A DNA stretch of 64,000 nucleotides, taken from positions 124,001 to 188,000 of the forward strand of contig NZ_CAUFUE010000005.1 of assembly GCF_959029255.1 (NCBI RefSeq). Direction: 5' to 3'. The notes beneath the pieces are model-generated. The model did no database searches. It saw only the letters and a list, made by a program, of their open reading frames with translations, and had not been told where the DNA came from. The stretch comes from an uncultured Bacteroides sp. Its GTDB lineage: Bacteria > Bacteroidota > Bacteroidia > Bacteroidales > Bacteroidaceae. How positions within the stretch are numbered: position 1 is the first letter of the stretch; each line of letters begins with the position of its first letter. Of the stretch, positions 17,810 to 27,597 are shown piece after piece. The position numbers and the translations under genes were made by a program.

Positions 17810-20629
17810 ATGAAAACTTCGATATCAAAAATATTGTGTGTATGTTTCCTCTTAGGAGTAGCAAATATAAATGGGAATGCGGAGGAAATACATCCCTGGC
17901 AATTAACATCGGATTCTTTGTTGTTATTTGAAGGGACGACCTATCGGTATACAGTGGACACACCGGAAAATGAAGGTTTGGTTTCTACTCTTCCTACTGT
18001 GATGGAATTGAAAGAAAAATTGATTGATGCAGGTGTCGGTACCTTTAAGGTGTTGGCAGCCGATGGACAAGAAAAAATACAGGGAATGCCGGAGAATGGC
18101 GATTGTCTATTTTCTTCTTCTGGTAAGCGTTTACCGATAGGAGTACGTAAAGGGGCACTGCCACCTGTTTTAAAAATAGATCGTGAAGCGTTTACTGTAA
18201 AAACAGCTGGTAAGTTGACGCTAGATTTTTATGCGGGTCAACGTAGCCCTATGACTACAGTTATAATTTCTGTGCCCGAAGGTATTGATGTTACTCTGGA
18301 TAATACAACAGTCAATGTAATAGGGCGTGGTGAAGTACTTTTACGTAATCTTCCCAAGCAATCTATAGGGCGTACAGGAACTGATTATTCTTATAATAAA
18401 GTAGGAGAAGTTGAATTACGAAGGATAGAGAAGAAAGGTACTCAATTGTTTTTCAAAGATTTGGATTTTCGTCCATCTAATGGCCCTGATATCCGTCTTT
18501 GTATCAATGGAGTTGTTTTACCCTCAAAAGGAACATATACTTTCGGAGCAGCGTACAAAACGTCAAAGCCTGAGATACTGCGTAGTCCGGTTACTACTGC
18601 AACATTGAAAGGAGTTACTACGGTGGCCGATTTCACACGAAATACTTTAAGAGTTTTTACATATAAAAAGAATTGGGACTTGTCATTCACTTCTTTTCAT
18701 TGGACTGCCCCTAAAGATGCCAAGTCCGTCACGCTTTTGCAATCTGAGGATATGGGGAAGACCTGGACGCCTGTTAAAACAGAAATATTGCCGGATGATG
18801 ATTTTGGCGCCGCTTATCGTTTAAATCCTAATCAATTGTATGCATTTAAACTTCGTGTGGAGGGTGGGGATAATCAGGGTGATTCAAATGTAGCCTGGTA
18901 TTATTCCGGTTTATGGGATGTTAAAACGTTAGGAGTGAAAGGTGATGCTATAGCTGACGATACGGATGCGCTGAATAAGGCAATTGAGAAACTGAATGGT
19001 ATAGGTGGCGGTATTTTATATTTTCCGGCAGGTATCTATAATGTCCGTACCGTACATCTACAGAGTAACGTATGGTTGAACCTTAGTGCGGATGCAGTCA
19101 TTCAGGCGCTTCCTGGTGCTGATGCACCTGAAGTAACTTGGTTCAGTGATCGTGCCTATCGTTCCGGACTGTCACCTACAGACCCTCGCCCGTATGCTGA
19201 TCCTGAGAACTATCTGACTAAACAGGATGTCGGTCATACTTTTTTCCGCAATGCCATGTTTTTTGGTGAGCGTATTGATAATGTAAAGATTGTAGGTACA
19301 GGACGTATTACCGGCAATGGTAATCTCGTAACTACAGACCGGGTCATGAATAATTCACCGGAAAAACGTGCCGATAAGATGTTCTCCCTGAAGCTTTGTA
19401 CGAATATAGAAATCGGTGGTTGGAGTGTTGATAAGGACATGTGGTATGATGCTCAGAAAGACGAACCCTATTATATCGAAAAAGACGGGCAAAAGAATTT
19501 TGATGTAAGTAATATGCTGCATATCGATCAGGCCGGTCATTTTGTCCTTTTGGCAACCGGTACGGATGGCATTCATGTACACGATACCTATTTCGCCAAG
19601 CACAGTTCAAAGAATGCCCGGGATATCTATGATTTTATGGCATGTAATGATGTAACAGCTACTAATATTTATTCTCGTGTCAGTTCGGATGATATCATAA
19701 AACCGGGATCTGATTGTTCGTTAGGTTTTACTCGTCCTGCACATGACTACAAGGTTCGTAATATAGTAGGAGATACTAATTGTAACCTGTTTCAGATTGG
19801 ATCTGAAACGGCGGATGACATTCAGGACTTATATATTGATAATATTTATGTGTTGGGTGCTAATAAAGCGGGATTTTCTATCTCTACCAATGATGGTGGA
19901 CACATTAAGAATGTGTATCTTAACAGTGGTAAGACAGGACCGATACATTCTCGTTCTGTGATGCGCCGCACCCGTGCCCCTTTCTTTATTTCCATATCCA
20001 ATCGTGGCAGGGTATTGGGAGCAAATGTTGCCCCGTTTACATTTAAAGAAAATGGAGCTTTACGTAAGGAGTTGCTAGTTACCAATTCCAATATCGGTAA
20101 TGTAGAGAATATAATTATAAAAGGTGTAGATATTGAGGAAGTTTATGGAGGAAGTTCATTCCGTGGTGGTCGTTGGAAAGCATACGATGGTTCGCAGAAC
20201 AAAGCAACTCCCATTATTGCAGGTTTTAAATTACCGGATTCGGAGAATGTGGAAGGTGGTTTAACTTTCCGTTTACCCAATGGATTACATACAGGATATA
20301 TTGAAAATGTACAATTCCATGATGTAAATCTATTGGTGAAAGGCGGACATCCATCGGAAGATGCCGAGGCTTGTCCTCCTGAAATCGGAGTGGGGCGTTA
20401 TAATGTCGGTGATTTGAAAACACAACCGGCTTTCGGGTTCTGGGCACGCCATGTCAAAGGGTTCGTATTGGATAATTGTAAGATAAATGCAGAAAGTAAA
20501 GACGGCCGTTATGCGGTGGTTTTGGATGATGTGATAGGTGCTGAAATAAAAAATCTGCAGGTAGAAAAGAATATTACGGACAAGGAAAACGTGAAAGCTA
20601 TTCGTAGCCATAACATAGTTATCGAATAA
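17810..20629 (+). CDS. Large exported beta-helix protein, GH28-like
   Basis: This 939-residue protein has a signal peptide, a beta-sandwich-rich N-terminal half (about residues 25-365, with no recognised domain), then a pectate-lyase-like beta-helix. The helix begins WDVKTLGVKGDAIADDTDAL with GGGILYFPAGIYNV, the usual first turn of GH28 and related proteins. A GH28-like catalytic region shows DIYDFMACNDV and SSDDIIKPGS, with the Asp pair kept but the NxD and RIK motifs altered. It could be a polygalacturonase relative or a different beta-helix glycosidase or lyase. It lies 23 bases after PL6 and 11 bases before GH27, so they are co-transcribed. Confidence 0.7.
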   Translation: MKTSISKILCVCFLLGVANINGNAEEIHPWQLTSDSLLLFEGTTYRYTVDTPENEGLVSTLPTVMELKEKLIDAGVGTFKVLAADGQEKIQGMPENGDCLFSSSGKRLPIGVRKGALPPVLKIDREAFTVKTAGKLTLDFYAGQRSPMTTVIISVPEGIDVTLDNTTVNVIGRGEVLLRNLPKQSIGRTGTDYSYNKVGEVELRRIEKKGTQLFFKDLDFRPSNGPDIRLCINGVVLPSKGTYTFGAAYKTSKPEILRSPVTTATLKGVTTVADFTRNTLRVFTYKKNWDLSFTSFHWTAPKDAKSVTLLQSEDMGKTWTPVKTEILPDDDFGAAYRLNPNQLYAFKLRVEGGDNQGDSNVAWYYSGLWDVKTLGVKGDAIADDTDALNKAIEKLNGIGGGILYFPAGIYNVRTVHLQSNVWLNLSADAVIQALPGADAPEVTWFSDRAYRSGLSPTDPRPYADPENYLTKQDVGHTFFRNAMFFGERIDNVKIVGTGRITGNGNLVTTDRVMNNSPEKRADKMFSLKLCTNIEIGGWSVDKDMWYDAQKDEPYYIEKDGQKNFDVSNMLHIDQAGHFVLLATGTDGIHVHDTYFAKHSSKNARDIYDFMACNDVTATNIYSRVSSDDIIKPGSDCSLGFTRPAHDYKVRNIVGDTNCNLFQIGSETADDIQDLYIDNIYVLGANKAGFSISTNDGGHIKNVYLNSGKTGPIHSRSVMRRTRAPFFISISNRGRVLGANVAPFTFKENGALRKELLVTNSNIGNVENIIIKGVDIEEVYGGSSFRGGRWKAYDGSQNKATPIIAGFKLPDSENVEGGLTFRLPNGLHTGYIENVQFHDVNLLVKGGHPSEDAEACPPEIGVGRYNVGDLKTQPAFGFWARHVKGFVLDNCKINAESKDGRYAVVLDDVIGAEIKNLQVEKNITDKENVKAIRSHNIVIE

Positions 20630-20640
20630 AATTAAATATC

Positions 20641-22308
20641 ATGAACAAGTTAATGATTAACATGGGAGTACTGTTCTTTTGTGGAATAGTATCGGCCTCG
20701 GCTCAAGTACAGTTTGCTGAGAATAATGCATGTCAGGATGATCCTTCTTTAGCTCCTCCTAAATTTACGGAAACCATATCTCCGTTAGATACTCTAAAAA
20801 AATATATCCTGACTCCAAAAGCTCCTGATACTCCCCGTATCAATGGAGCAAAGGTTTTTGGTGTTCGTCCGGGTTCCAAATTCCTCTATACTATTCCGGC
20901 TACCGGTATCCGTCCAATGACTTTTGCAGTAGAGAATCTTCCCAAGGGTTTGAAGGTAGATGGGGTAACCGGTCAAATTACCGGAAGTGTGAAGAAAGCA
21001 GGCGAATATGTAGTGACCTTTATAGCACGTAATTCTTTGGGAGAAGCAAGACGTGATTTTAAAATTATCGTGGGAGATAGGATAGCGCTTACCCCTCCTA
21101 TGGGATGGAATAGCTGGAACTGTTGGGGAAACGCTGTCAGTCAGGAGAAGGTACTCAGTTCAGCCAAAGCAATGGTTGAAAAAGGTCTGATAAACCATGG
21201 GTGGCAGTATATCAATATTGATGACGGTTGGCAGGGACTTCGCGGTGGAAAACATCAGGGGGTAATGACCAACGGTAAATTTCCCGATATGAAAGCCCTT
21301 TCCGATGAAATCCACTCTATGGGTTTGAAAATTGGTATTTATTCCGGTCCGTGGGTAGGTACTTATGCGGGACATTTGGGCTCTTATTGTGATAACGCTG
21401 ATGGTACTTATGATTGGGTAGAGAAATATGCAAATGAATATTATCGTTATGTGGATCCTACCAAGAAAACTAAACATGGAGTAAATTATCATCATGGAAA
21501 GTATTCTTTCGTCAAGAACGATGTTCAGCAATGGATAGATTGGGAAATGGATTATCTGAAATATGACTGGAATCCGAATGATGTATATCATGTAAAAGAG
21601 ATGCATGATGCTTTGCGCTCTCATAATCGTGATGTGGTATTCAGTCTTTCAAACAGTGCCCCCTGGGGAGATGCCGTGCAGTGGGAAAAGATGGCAAACT
21701 GCTGGCGTACTACCGGTGATATTCGTGATACTTGGGAAAGAATGAGCAGTCTTGGTTTCAACCAGACCAAATGGGCGGCATATACAGGCCCCGGTCATTG
21801 GCCCGATCCGGATATGTTGGTAGTAGGTATGGTTGGATGGGGACCCAAACTTCACTATACCCGTCTTACTCCCGATGAACAATATACTCATATCAGTTTG
21901 TGGGCATTGTTGTCTTCTCCTTTGCTGATAGGTTGTGATATGGCGCAGTTGGATGATTTCACATTGAGTCTTCTGACGAATGATGAAGTCATTGAGGTAA
22001 ATCAGGATCCTCTTGGCAAACAAGGCACTATAATTAATGAAAAAGGTTCTGTCGTGATTTATGCCAAACCTTTGGAAGACGGTTCCATGGCTGTAGGCTT
22101 TTTTAATCGTGGTGATTCTGTTGCCAAAGCTACACTTGCCTGGAAATCTGTCGGTATCCGTGGAGAACAGACGGTACGTGACTTGTGGAGACAGAAAGAT
22201 GTAGCTAAATCCGACACGGAGTTTACTACGGATATTGCACCTCATGGTGTACGGTTAGTGAAATTATATCCCGGAAATAGTAGAGAACAAGCAACTAGTG
22301 GTAAATAA
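20641..22308 (+). CDS. GH27 alpha-galactosidase with N-terminal Ig-like domain
   Basis: A 555-residue exported enzyme. After a signal peptide there is a putative Ig-like module (about residues 65-145, with IPATGIRPMTFAVENLPKGL and GYRV-type strands). The GH27 barrel follows: TPPMGWNSWNCWG, NIDDGWQG, nucleophile D309 in YLKYDWN, acid/base D360 in RTTGDIRD, and WPDPDMLVVG. A C-terminal antiparallel beta domain closes it (GFFNRGDSVAKATL). GH27 enzymes release terminal alpha-galactose or, in some cases, alpha-N-acetylgalactosamine or beta-arabinopyranose. The long N-terminal module sets it apart from minimal GH27 enzymes. Confidence 0.9.
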   Translation: MNKLMINMGVLFFCGIVSASAQVQFAENNACQDDPSLAPPKFTETISPLDTLKKYILTPKAPDTPRINGAKVFGVRPGSKFLYTIPATGIRPMTFAVENLPKGLKVDGVTGQITGSVKKAGEYVVTFIARNSLGEARRDFKIIVGDRIALTPPMGWNSWNCWGNAVSQEKVLSSAKAMVEKGLINHGWQYINIDDGWQGLRGGKHQGVMTNGKFPDMKALSDEIHSMGLKIGIYSGPWVGTYAGHLGSYCDNADGTYDWVEKYANEYYRYVDPTKKTKHGVNYHHGKYSFVKNDVQQWIDWEMDYLKYDWNPNDVYHVKEMHDALRSHNRDVVFSLSNSAPWGDAVQWEKMANCWRTTGDIRDTWERMSSLGFNQTKWAAYTGPGHWPDPDMLVVGMVGWGPKLHYTRLTPDEQYTHISLWALLSSPLLIGCDMAQLDDFTLSLLTNDEVIEVNQDPLGKQGTIINEKGSVVIYAKPLEDGSMAVGFFNRGDSVAKATLAWKSVGIRGEQTVRDLWRQKDVAKSDTEFTTDIAPHGVRLVKLYPGNSREQATSGK

Positions 22309-22312
22309 GGTT

Positions 22313-23887
22313 ATGAAACGGATTTATTTATATTTCAAGGAAAAGACGGAAAAGGGAGAGTTTTCTTCAAAGCGTATGCGGATTTTTCTTTTTTGGGGGG
22401 TGGGGCTTTCATCGACTCTATGGTTTCTCATTCGTGTGATTCCCAAGCCTTCGCGTGCCTATTATCCTTGTATGCAGACTGCTGCTCCGATGATGTCGGC
22501 CTTCGTTACCTATTTGCTTTCTTTTACTGTTACATGGTGGAGTGGACGTAAGTTCTATAATGCTGTTCGTCAGCGTAAAATAGCTGTAAGTATATTCTCT
22601 TTTATATGTCTTTGTCTGTTTTGTACCATGACATTGGTAGAGAATAGTACGGATTTGCTGGCTCAAGTTGTTTTACCGGTTACGGAACCGCGTATGGCAT
22701 GGGGTAGGAATAATCCGGTAGGAATTCCGAGGGGGATATATCCGGGACGTGTAACTTGGGCTCACGCTCCGGGAGCTGCTGTTTGGGAAAAAGGAACCGG
22801 CTTTTGGTATGAAGACCGTTGGAATAATCAGGAAGATGCTGATTGGTTGATTAATCAATCGTTGCTTATGCTGACAGGTGAGAAAAAAGAGAAGGCTGCA
22901 TGGAATGCCTTATTTGTTTCCTTTAATCAATATCATAAAAAAGGGAAGAAAGGTTATAAGAAAGGCGAAAAGATTGCCATTAAAATCAACCAGAATAATA
23001 CCTTTTCCCATGAGGATTGTGAACAATTGAATGCTTCTCCTCATCTCACTCTGGCTTTGTTGAGAAGCCTTGTTAATGAAGGTGGTGTTCCGCAAGAACA
23101 GATTACGGTATTTGATGCAAGTCGGTTTATAACCGATGCATTATTTAATAAATGCCATTCCGAATTTCCGAATATCATTTATTTGGATAATGAAGGTGGG
23201 GCAGGACGTACTAAATCAACTTATACGGCAGATGCCATTCCATATTCGGAAGACAATGGACGTTTAGCCCGTGGATTGGCTGATTGCGCGATAGAAGCCG
23301 ATTACTTAATAAACATGGCTTTATTGAAGGGACATGGAGGACAAGGAGTGACACTTTGTGCCAAGAACTGGTATGGAGTGACCGATATAGACAGGAATTT
23401 CCGGAAGAATCAGCACAATAATTTTAATCAGGACCGTGGAGGAAAGCCTCGTTATATGACTTTTACGGATTTTATAGCCCACAAAGATTTAGGACAAAAA
23501 ACAATGCTTTTTTTGATTGACGGATTATATGGTTCGGAAAAGGTGAATGGAGCACCTTCCGGAAAATGGAAAATGGCTCCGTTTAATAATGATTGGCCTT
23601 GTTCACTTTTTGCTTCACAAGATCCTGTTGCTATCGATGCCGTAGGAATAGATTTTCTGAGTTCGGAGTTCCCGCGTATGGCAGATGTCGATTATTGTGA
23701 CATGTATCTGGTAGAGGCCGCAATGGCGAATTCTCCGCTATCTGATACTTTTTATGATCCTGAACGCGATGGTACCGGAGTTGGAAGTCTGGGAGTATTG
23801 GAACACTGGAACAACCCCATTGAGAAAAAATATAGTAGAAATATGGGAAAGGACATAGGAATAGAGTTAATTTATTCACATAAATGA
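22313..23887 (+). CDS. DUF362 membrane protein, first tandem copy
   Basis: A 524-residue protein with two or three N-terminal membrane helices and a large DUF362 domain. The first helix region reads FLIRVIPKPSRAYYPCMQ, the second is near residues 60-75 and the third LCLFCTMTLVEN. The DUF362 part contains KKGEKIAIKINQNN, ITVFDASRFI, LLKGHGGQGVTLCAKNWYG and DPVAIDAVGIDFL. DUF362 has no established enzymatic role that I can apply, and no CxxCxxC iron-sulfur motif is present here. ATG at 22313 is preferred over GTG at 22298, which overlaps GH27. A strong terminator follows. Confidence 0.75.
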   Translation: MKRIYLYFKEKTEKGEFSSKRMRIFLFWGVGLSSTLWFLIRVIPKPSRAYYPCMQTAAPMMSAFVTYLLSFTVTWWSGRKFYNAVRQRKIAVSIFSFICLCLFCTMTLVENSTDLLAQVVLPVTEPRMAWGRNNPVGIPRGIYPGRVTWAHAPGAAVWEKGTGFWYEDRWNNQEDADWLINQSLLMLTGEKKEKAAWNALFVSFNQYHKKGKKGYKKGEKIAIKINQNNTFSHEDCEQLNASPHLTLALLRSLVNEGGVPQEQITVFDASRFITDALFNKCHSEFPNIIYLDNEGGAGRTKSTYTADAIPYSEDNGRLARGLADCAIEADYLINMALLKGHGGQGVTLCAKNWYGVTDIDRNFRKNQHNNFNQDRGGKPRYMTFTDFIAHKDLGQKTMLFLIDGLYGSEKVNGAPSGKWKMAPFNNDWPCSLFASQDPVAIDAVGIDFLSSEFPRMADVDYCDMYLVEAAMANSPLSDTFYDPERDGTGVGSLGVLEHWNNPIEKKYSRNMGKDIGIELIYSHK

Positions 23888-23902
23888 TTTACTGTTTGTA
23901 CT

Positions 23903-23955
23903 ATGAGACGATTTTTCAAGGATTTGAATAAATTCTTAAAATCGTCTCATTTTTA
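23903..23955 (+). terminator. Strong intrinsic terminator between the DUF362 genes
   Basis: A perfect 13-base stem, atgagacgatttt (23903-23915) with aaaatcgtctcat (23938-23950), is followed by a run of Ts. It splits the island into two transcription units just before the second DUF362 gene, which has its own -7 box. Confidence 0.85.
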
Positions 23956-23961
23956 TATCTC

Positions 23962-23969
23962 TATTTTTG
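23962..23969 (+). promoter_or_regulatory. -7 box for the second transcription unit of the island
   Basis: TATTTTTG matches TAnnTTTG. It is seven bases after the terminator and 30 bases before the ATG at 24000. It would drive the second DUF362 gene, GH28 and both GH97 genes. Confidence 0.55.
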
Positions 23970-23999
23970 TCTCAGGTTATTAATATTTAATCTGATAAT

Positions 24000-26180
24000 A
24001 TGAAGGATAAAATAAAAAAATGGTTTTTTAAGACATGTCCTAAAAGTGGGCGTATCGTTGGTATTAATAAAAAGAATATTGTATTGAAGATATGTTTTCC
24101 TCTTTTGGGAATAGCGGCTTTGATATGGTTTTTGATTCGTGTCGTGCCCAAGCCCAGCCGTATTGAGTATCCATGTCAACAGATAGCGGCTCCTATAGCT
24201 TTCTCTTTTGTTGCCTTTATCAGTAGTACTCTTGTGGGAGTGGAAGCATGGAAACGTTTCCGACGTTTGTGGTATTCCCGCCGTTTTTATTTAGGATTAT
24301 CGGTACTGTCGATAGGGGTTCTTTTATCAGGCATTTTATATGTAATGTCAGTTGACAACTCTCTGATGGGGCAGGTTATTCGGAAACAGATAGATAATGG
24401 TACGGATATGGGACGTTTTACTCCTATTGATTCTCCTAATACACCGATGGGAGTCGCCAAAGGAATTCATCCGGGACGTGTAGCTTGGGCATACGACCCT
24501 AAAGCGGCCGCCTGGGATGGTAAGCGGGGACTTTATTCGGATGCAAATAATAATAGCCAGACACGTGTCAATGATATGATGGAAGGAGTAATTATTTCAT
24601 TGACCCGTCAAAATACTATTGATAAAGCATGGGAAGAACTTTTTCGTACTTTCAATTATAAAAAGGGAAAGGGAGCGGTTCTTTATAAAAAAGGAGAAAA
24701 GATTGCCATTAAAGTCAATCTAAACGATAATGGCGGTTCGAATATAATAGATGCCACTCCTCAATCGGTATATGCTTTGTTATATCAGTTGGTGGACATC
24801 ATGAAAGTTCCGCAGAATTGTATTACGGTTTATGATGCGCAACGGCGGGGGATTTCTGCTATTTATGACTATGTGCAACCGGTTTATCCTGATGTAAATT
24901 ATCAGAATTGGGGTGGCTTTGTTCCTGATGTCATTCGTTATTCCAGTGAAATAACTGACGCCGGTGCCATGAGTCTGGCGCGTGCTGCTTATGAAGCGGA
25001 TTACATGATTAATATGGCTTTGATGAAACGTCATTCCGAACCGACGGATAAATGGCGTGACAGTGCCGGACAAACAGGCATTACCTCCACCGGTAAAAAT
25101 CAATTTGGTTCGATAGGAAATGTACCCCCTCTTCATCTATCCATTCGTGATTGGTCGTCTTTCCGGGGAATGGGTACTTACAATTGTATTGTTGATTTAA
25201 TGGCTCACGAGCGTATTGGAGGAAATACATTAGTATATATTGTAGATGCGATGTACGTCAATCCCAAACACAATGGCAAAGCAGTACGATTTAAGCGTGC
25301 TCCTTTCAATAATGGATGGACATCCAGCTTTTTGGCGTCTAACGACCAAGTAGCCATTGAATCGGTAGTGCTTGACTTTATCTATTCCGAACTTCCTCTT
25401 CCGGCAAATGCTGATAACTTCCTGCATGAAGCGGCCAACATAGGTAATCCGCCTTCCGGTATCGCTTATATGGGTAAGGAACAAGGCAGCCTGGGGGTAC
25501 ACGAACACTGGAATAATCCTGACCAGAGACTTTATAGCCGGAATCTAGGGACTGGTAAAGGTATAGAACTATATAGGGTGCCCATGGATGAACAGCGTCC
25601 GGCCATTGAATATTTTTATGCTGATGGAGCAAACTTATATTATAAAACTTCCAATGCTGATGAAGTCAGATTGAATGGCAAGAAGTTGGATAGTCCCGAA
25701 GGAGTTCTACCGGTTGATTTGAAGAAAACTACCGGCTATTGCCTGGAAGTTTTGAATAATCATAAAGTTGCCGCCTCACAAAAAATCGTACAACGTTGCT
25801 TGGAACCGCTTTTCACTTACCAGGCGAAAGAGATGGTTTTAGAAGGGTCGGCAACACTGAATGAAGATGGCTCTGTGGAATTTAAAGGTGAGAAAGGCAG
25901 TTCTAACGGTACCATAGCTTGGAAAACTGAAGTACCCCGTCAGGGTAAATATTATCTGACGGTTTCTTATGCCGGTGGTAATCCTGCACCTTCTTATTTA
26001 TATAACAATGGAAAGTTAGTTAGCGAAAATATAGGTTATCTGGCAACTACCGGTAATAAACGCGGGCAGTTCGTATTTCCTGTGATGTTGGAGAAGGGAC
26101 TAAATGAACTGAGTTTGCAACATCCCGGACGTCGCAGTAACAAGATATATTCTGTTTCTATCGCTAAAGAGAAAAAGTAA
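24000..26180 (+). CDS. DUF362 membrane protein, second copy with C-terminal extension
   Basis: A 726-residue paralogue of the preceding DUF362 gene. It has the same N-terminal membrane pattern (WFLIRVVPKPSRIEYPCQQ, two further helices) and the same DUF362 motifs: KKGEKIAIKVNLND, ITVYDAQRRG, LMKRHSE and ASNDQVAIESVVLDF, closing with GSLGVHEHWNNPDQRLYSRN. It differs by about 190 extra C-terminal residues (from about residue 530) that look like beta-sandwich domains and may bind carbohydrate. No signal peptidase site is evident and the helices anchor it in the inner membrane. Function is unknown. It leads a unit of exported glycosidases. Confidence 0.75.
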   Translation: MKDKIKKWFFKTCPKSGRIVGINKKNIVLKICFPLLGIAALIWFLIRVVPKPSRIEYPCQQIAAPIAFSFVAFISSTLVGVEAWKRFRRLWYSRRFYLGLSVLSIGVLLSGILYVMSVDNSLMGQVIRKQIDNGTDMGRFTPIDSPNTPMGVAKGIHPGRVAWAYDPKAAAWDGKRGLYSDANNNSQTRVNDMMEGVIISLTRQNTIDKAWEELFRTFNYKKGKGAVLYKKGEKIAIKVNLNDNGGSNIIDATPQSVYALLYQLVDIMKVPQNCITVYDAQRRGISAIYDYVQPVYPDVNYQNWGGFVPDVIRYSSEITDAGAMSLARAAYEADYMINMALMKRHSEPTDKWRDSAGQTGITSTGKNQFGSIGNVPPLHLSIRDWSSFRGMGTYNCIVDLMAHERIGGNTLVYIVDAMYVNPKHNGKAVRFKRAPFNNGWTSSFLASNDQVAIESVVLDFIYSELPLPANADNFLHEAANIGNPPSGIAYMGKEQGSLGVHEHWNNPDQRLYSRNLGTGKGIELYRVPMDEQRPAIEYFYADGANLYYKTSNADEVRLNGKKLDSPEGVLPVDLKKTTGYCLEVLNNHKVAASQKIVQRCLEPLFTYQAKEMVLEGSATLNEDGSVEFKGEKGSSNGTIAWKTEVPRQGKYYLTVSYAGGNPAPSYLYNNGKLVSENIGYLATTGNKRGQFVFPVMLEKGLNELSLQHPGRRSNKIYSVSIAKEKK

Positions 26181-26214
26181 AGACAAACATAAATTTAATA
26201 CATAAACTAATATC

Positions 26215-27591
26215 ATGAGAAGAATAAATTATTGGGGATTACTGCTTTTATTGCTGATTGTTCCATTGGCCATGCAGGCAGGCGAAACTTTCAATGTGAA
26301 AAAGTATGGTGCCCGGGGAAATGGTAAGAAGATGGACTCTCCTGCCATTCAGAAGGCTATTGATGCCTGTCATCAGGCAGGAGGAGGAACAGTGGTGGTT
26401 CCTGCGGGAACTTACCTTTCAGCTACGATTGTCTTGAAAGATAATGTAACTTTACATTTGGAAAAAGATGCCTTGATTTTAGGGACTACAGATTATAAGG
26501 CATACGATAACCTGGACCCTTTTACGGAGGGATTGGGTATAGATGTCGGTTGGGCATTGATGGTTGCGGTAGATGCTAAGAACGTTACACTGGAAGGCGA
26601 AGGCTCCATTGACGGGCAAGGCTCTGCATTGAAGGAACGCCATATCAAGACCGATACGCGTCCCGAAGGTAAACGTTGGGGATTACGTCCTTTTTTGCTT
26701 CGTTGGGTACGTTGTGAAAATGTGAAAGTAGAGGGAGTTACTTTAAAATATGCCGGAGCCTGGACATCACACTATTTTCAGTGCCGGAACGTCAATATAA
26801 ACAATGTGACTATCCGTAGTTTTGGAGTGGCACACAATGACGGAATCAACATTGATGGTTGCCAGCATGTACGCATCAGTAATTGTGATATCATTAGCGG
26901 GGATGATGCCCTTTGTTTCAAGACAACCTCCAGCAAGATGGGATGCGATGATATAATAGTCACCAACATGAAGTTGAAAAGTAACCAGGCAGGTATCAAG
27001 ATGGGAACAGAATCAATGGCGGGATTTGAAAATATCAAAATCAGCAATTGCCATATCTATGACACCAAGAATGGTGGTATCAAACTATTTTCTGTTGACG
27101 GGGCCCATTTACGCAATGTCGAAATATCAGATATAACGATGGATGAAGTCCGTACTCCTATGATGTTCCGTCTGGGAGCCCGTTTAAGTGTTTTCCGTAA
27201 GACTCAGGATACCCAGCAACCTGTTGGCGTTTTTGAGAACGTTACTATTCGTAATGTAAAAGCCGTTGCTGCCGATAATGCGCAATTGAAGCCACCTTCG
27301 GGAATTTTGATTACCGGTATTCCCGGACATTATATCACTAATCTGACGTTGGAGAATATTCATATCCGTCTATTGGGAACCGGTACTGTGGAAGATGCTT
27401 TGTCAGTAGTTCCTGAAGCTGTTGACAAATACCCTGAAGTGAAAACATTCGGCCCTAAAATTCCGGCTTACGGAGTATGGGCACGCCATGTGAAAGGTTT
27501 GAAGCTGAAGAATGTTACATTCGAGTTGAAGAATCCGGATGCCCGTCCCGAGATAATCTGTGAGGATGGTGATATGCAAATTTACAAATAA
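26215..27591 (+). CDS. GH28 polygalacturonase-like glycosidase
   Basis: A 458-residue exported beta-helix hydrolase with signal peptide. Canonical GH28 features: VKKYGARGNGKKMDS at the start of the helix, catalytic D209 in HNDGINIDG, D230 and D231 in SGDDALCFK (spacing as in fungal polygalacturonases), and GIKMGTES. GH28 members hydrolyse galacturonan or rhamnogalacturonan backbones with inversion. Exo or endo action and preferred uronic acid linkage cannot be read. It is seven bases upstream of the first GH97 gene, so they are certainly co-transcribed. Confidence 0.9.
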   Translation: MRRINYWGLLLLLLIVPLAMQAGETFNVKKYGARGNGKKMDSPAIQKAIDACHQAGGGTVVVPAGTYLSATIVLKDNVTLHLEKDALILGTTDYKAYDNLDPFTEGLGIDVGWALMVAVDAKNVTLEGEGSIDGQGSALKERHIKTDTRPEGKRWGLRPFLLRWVRCENVKVEGVTLKYAGAWTSHYFQCRNVNINNVTIRSFGVAHNDGINIDGCQHVRISNCDIISGDDALCFKTTSSKMGCDDIIVTNMKLKSNQAGIKMGTESMAGFENIKISNCHIYDTKNGGIKLFSVDGAHLRNVEISDITMDEVRTPMMFRLGARLSVFRKTQDTQQPVGVFENVTIRNVKAVAADNAQLKPPSGILITGIPGHYITNLTLENIHIRLLGTGTVEDALSVVPEAVDKYPEVKTFGPKIPAYGVWARHVKGLKLKNVTFELKNPDARPEIICEDGDMQIYK

Positions 27592-27597
27592 ACAGTT

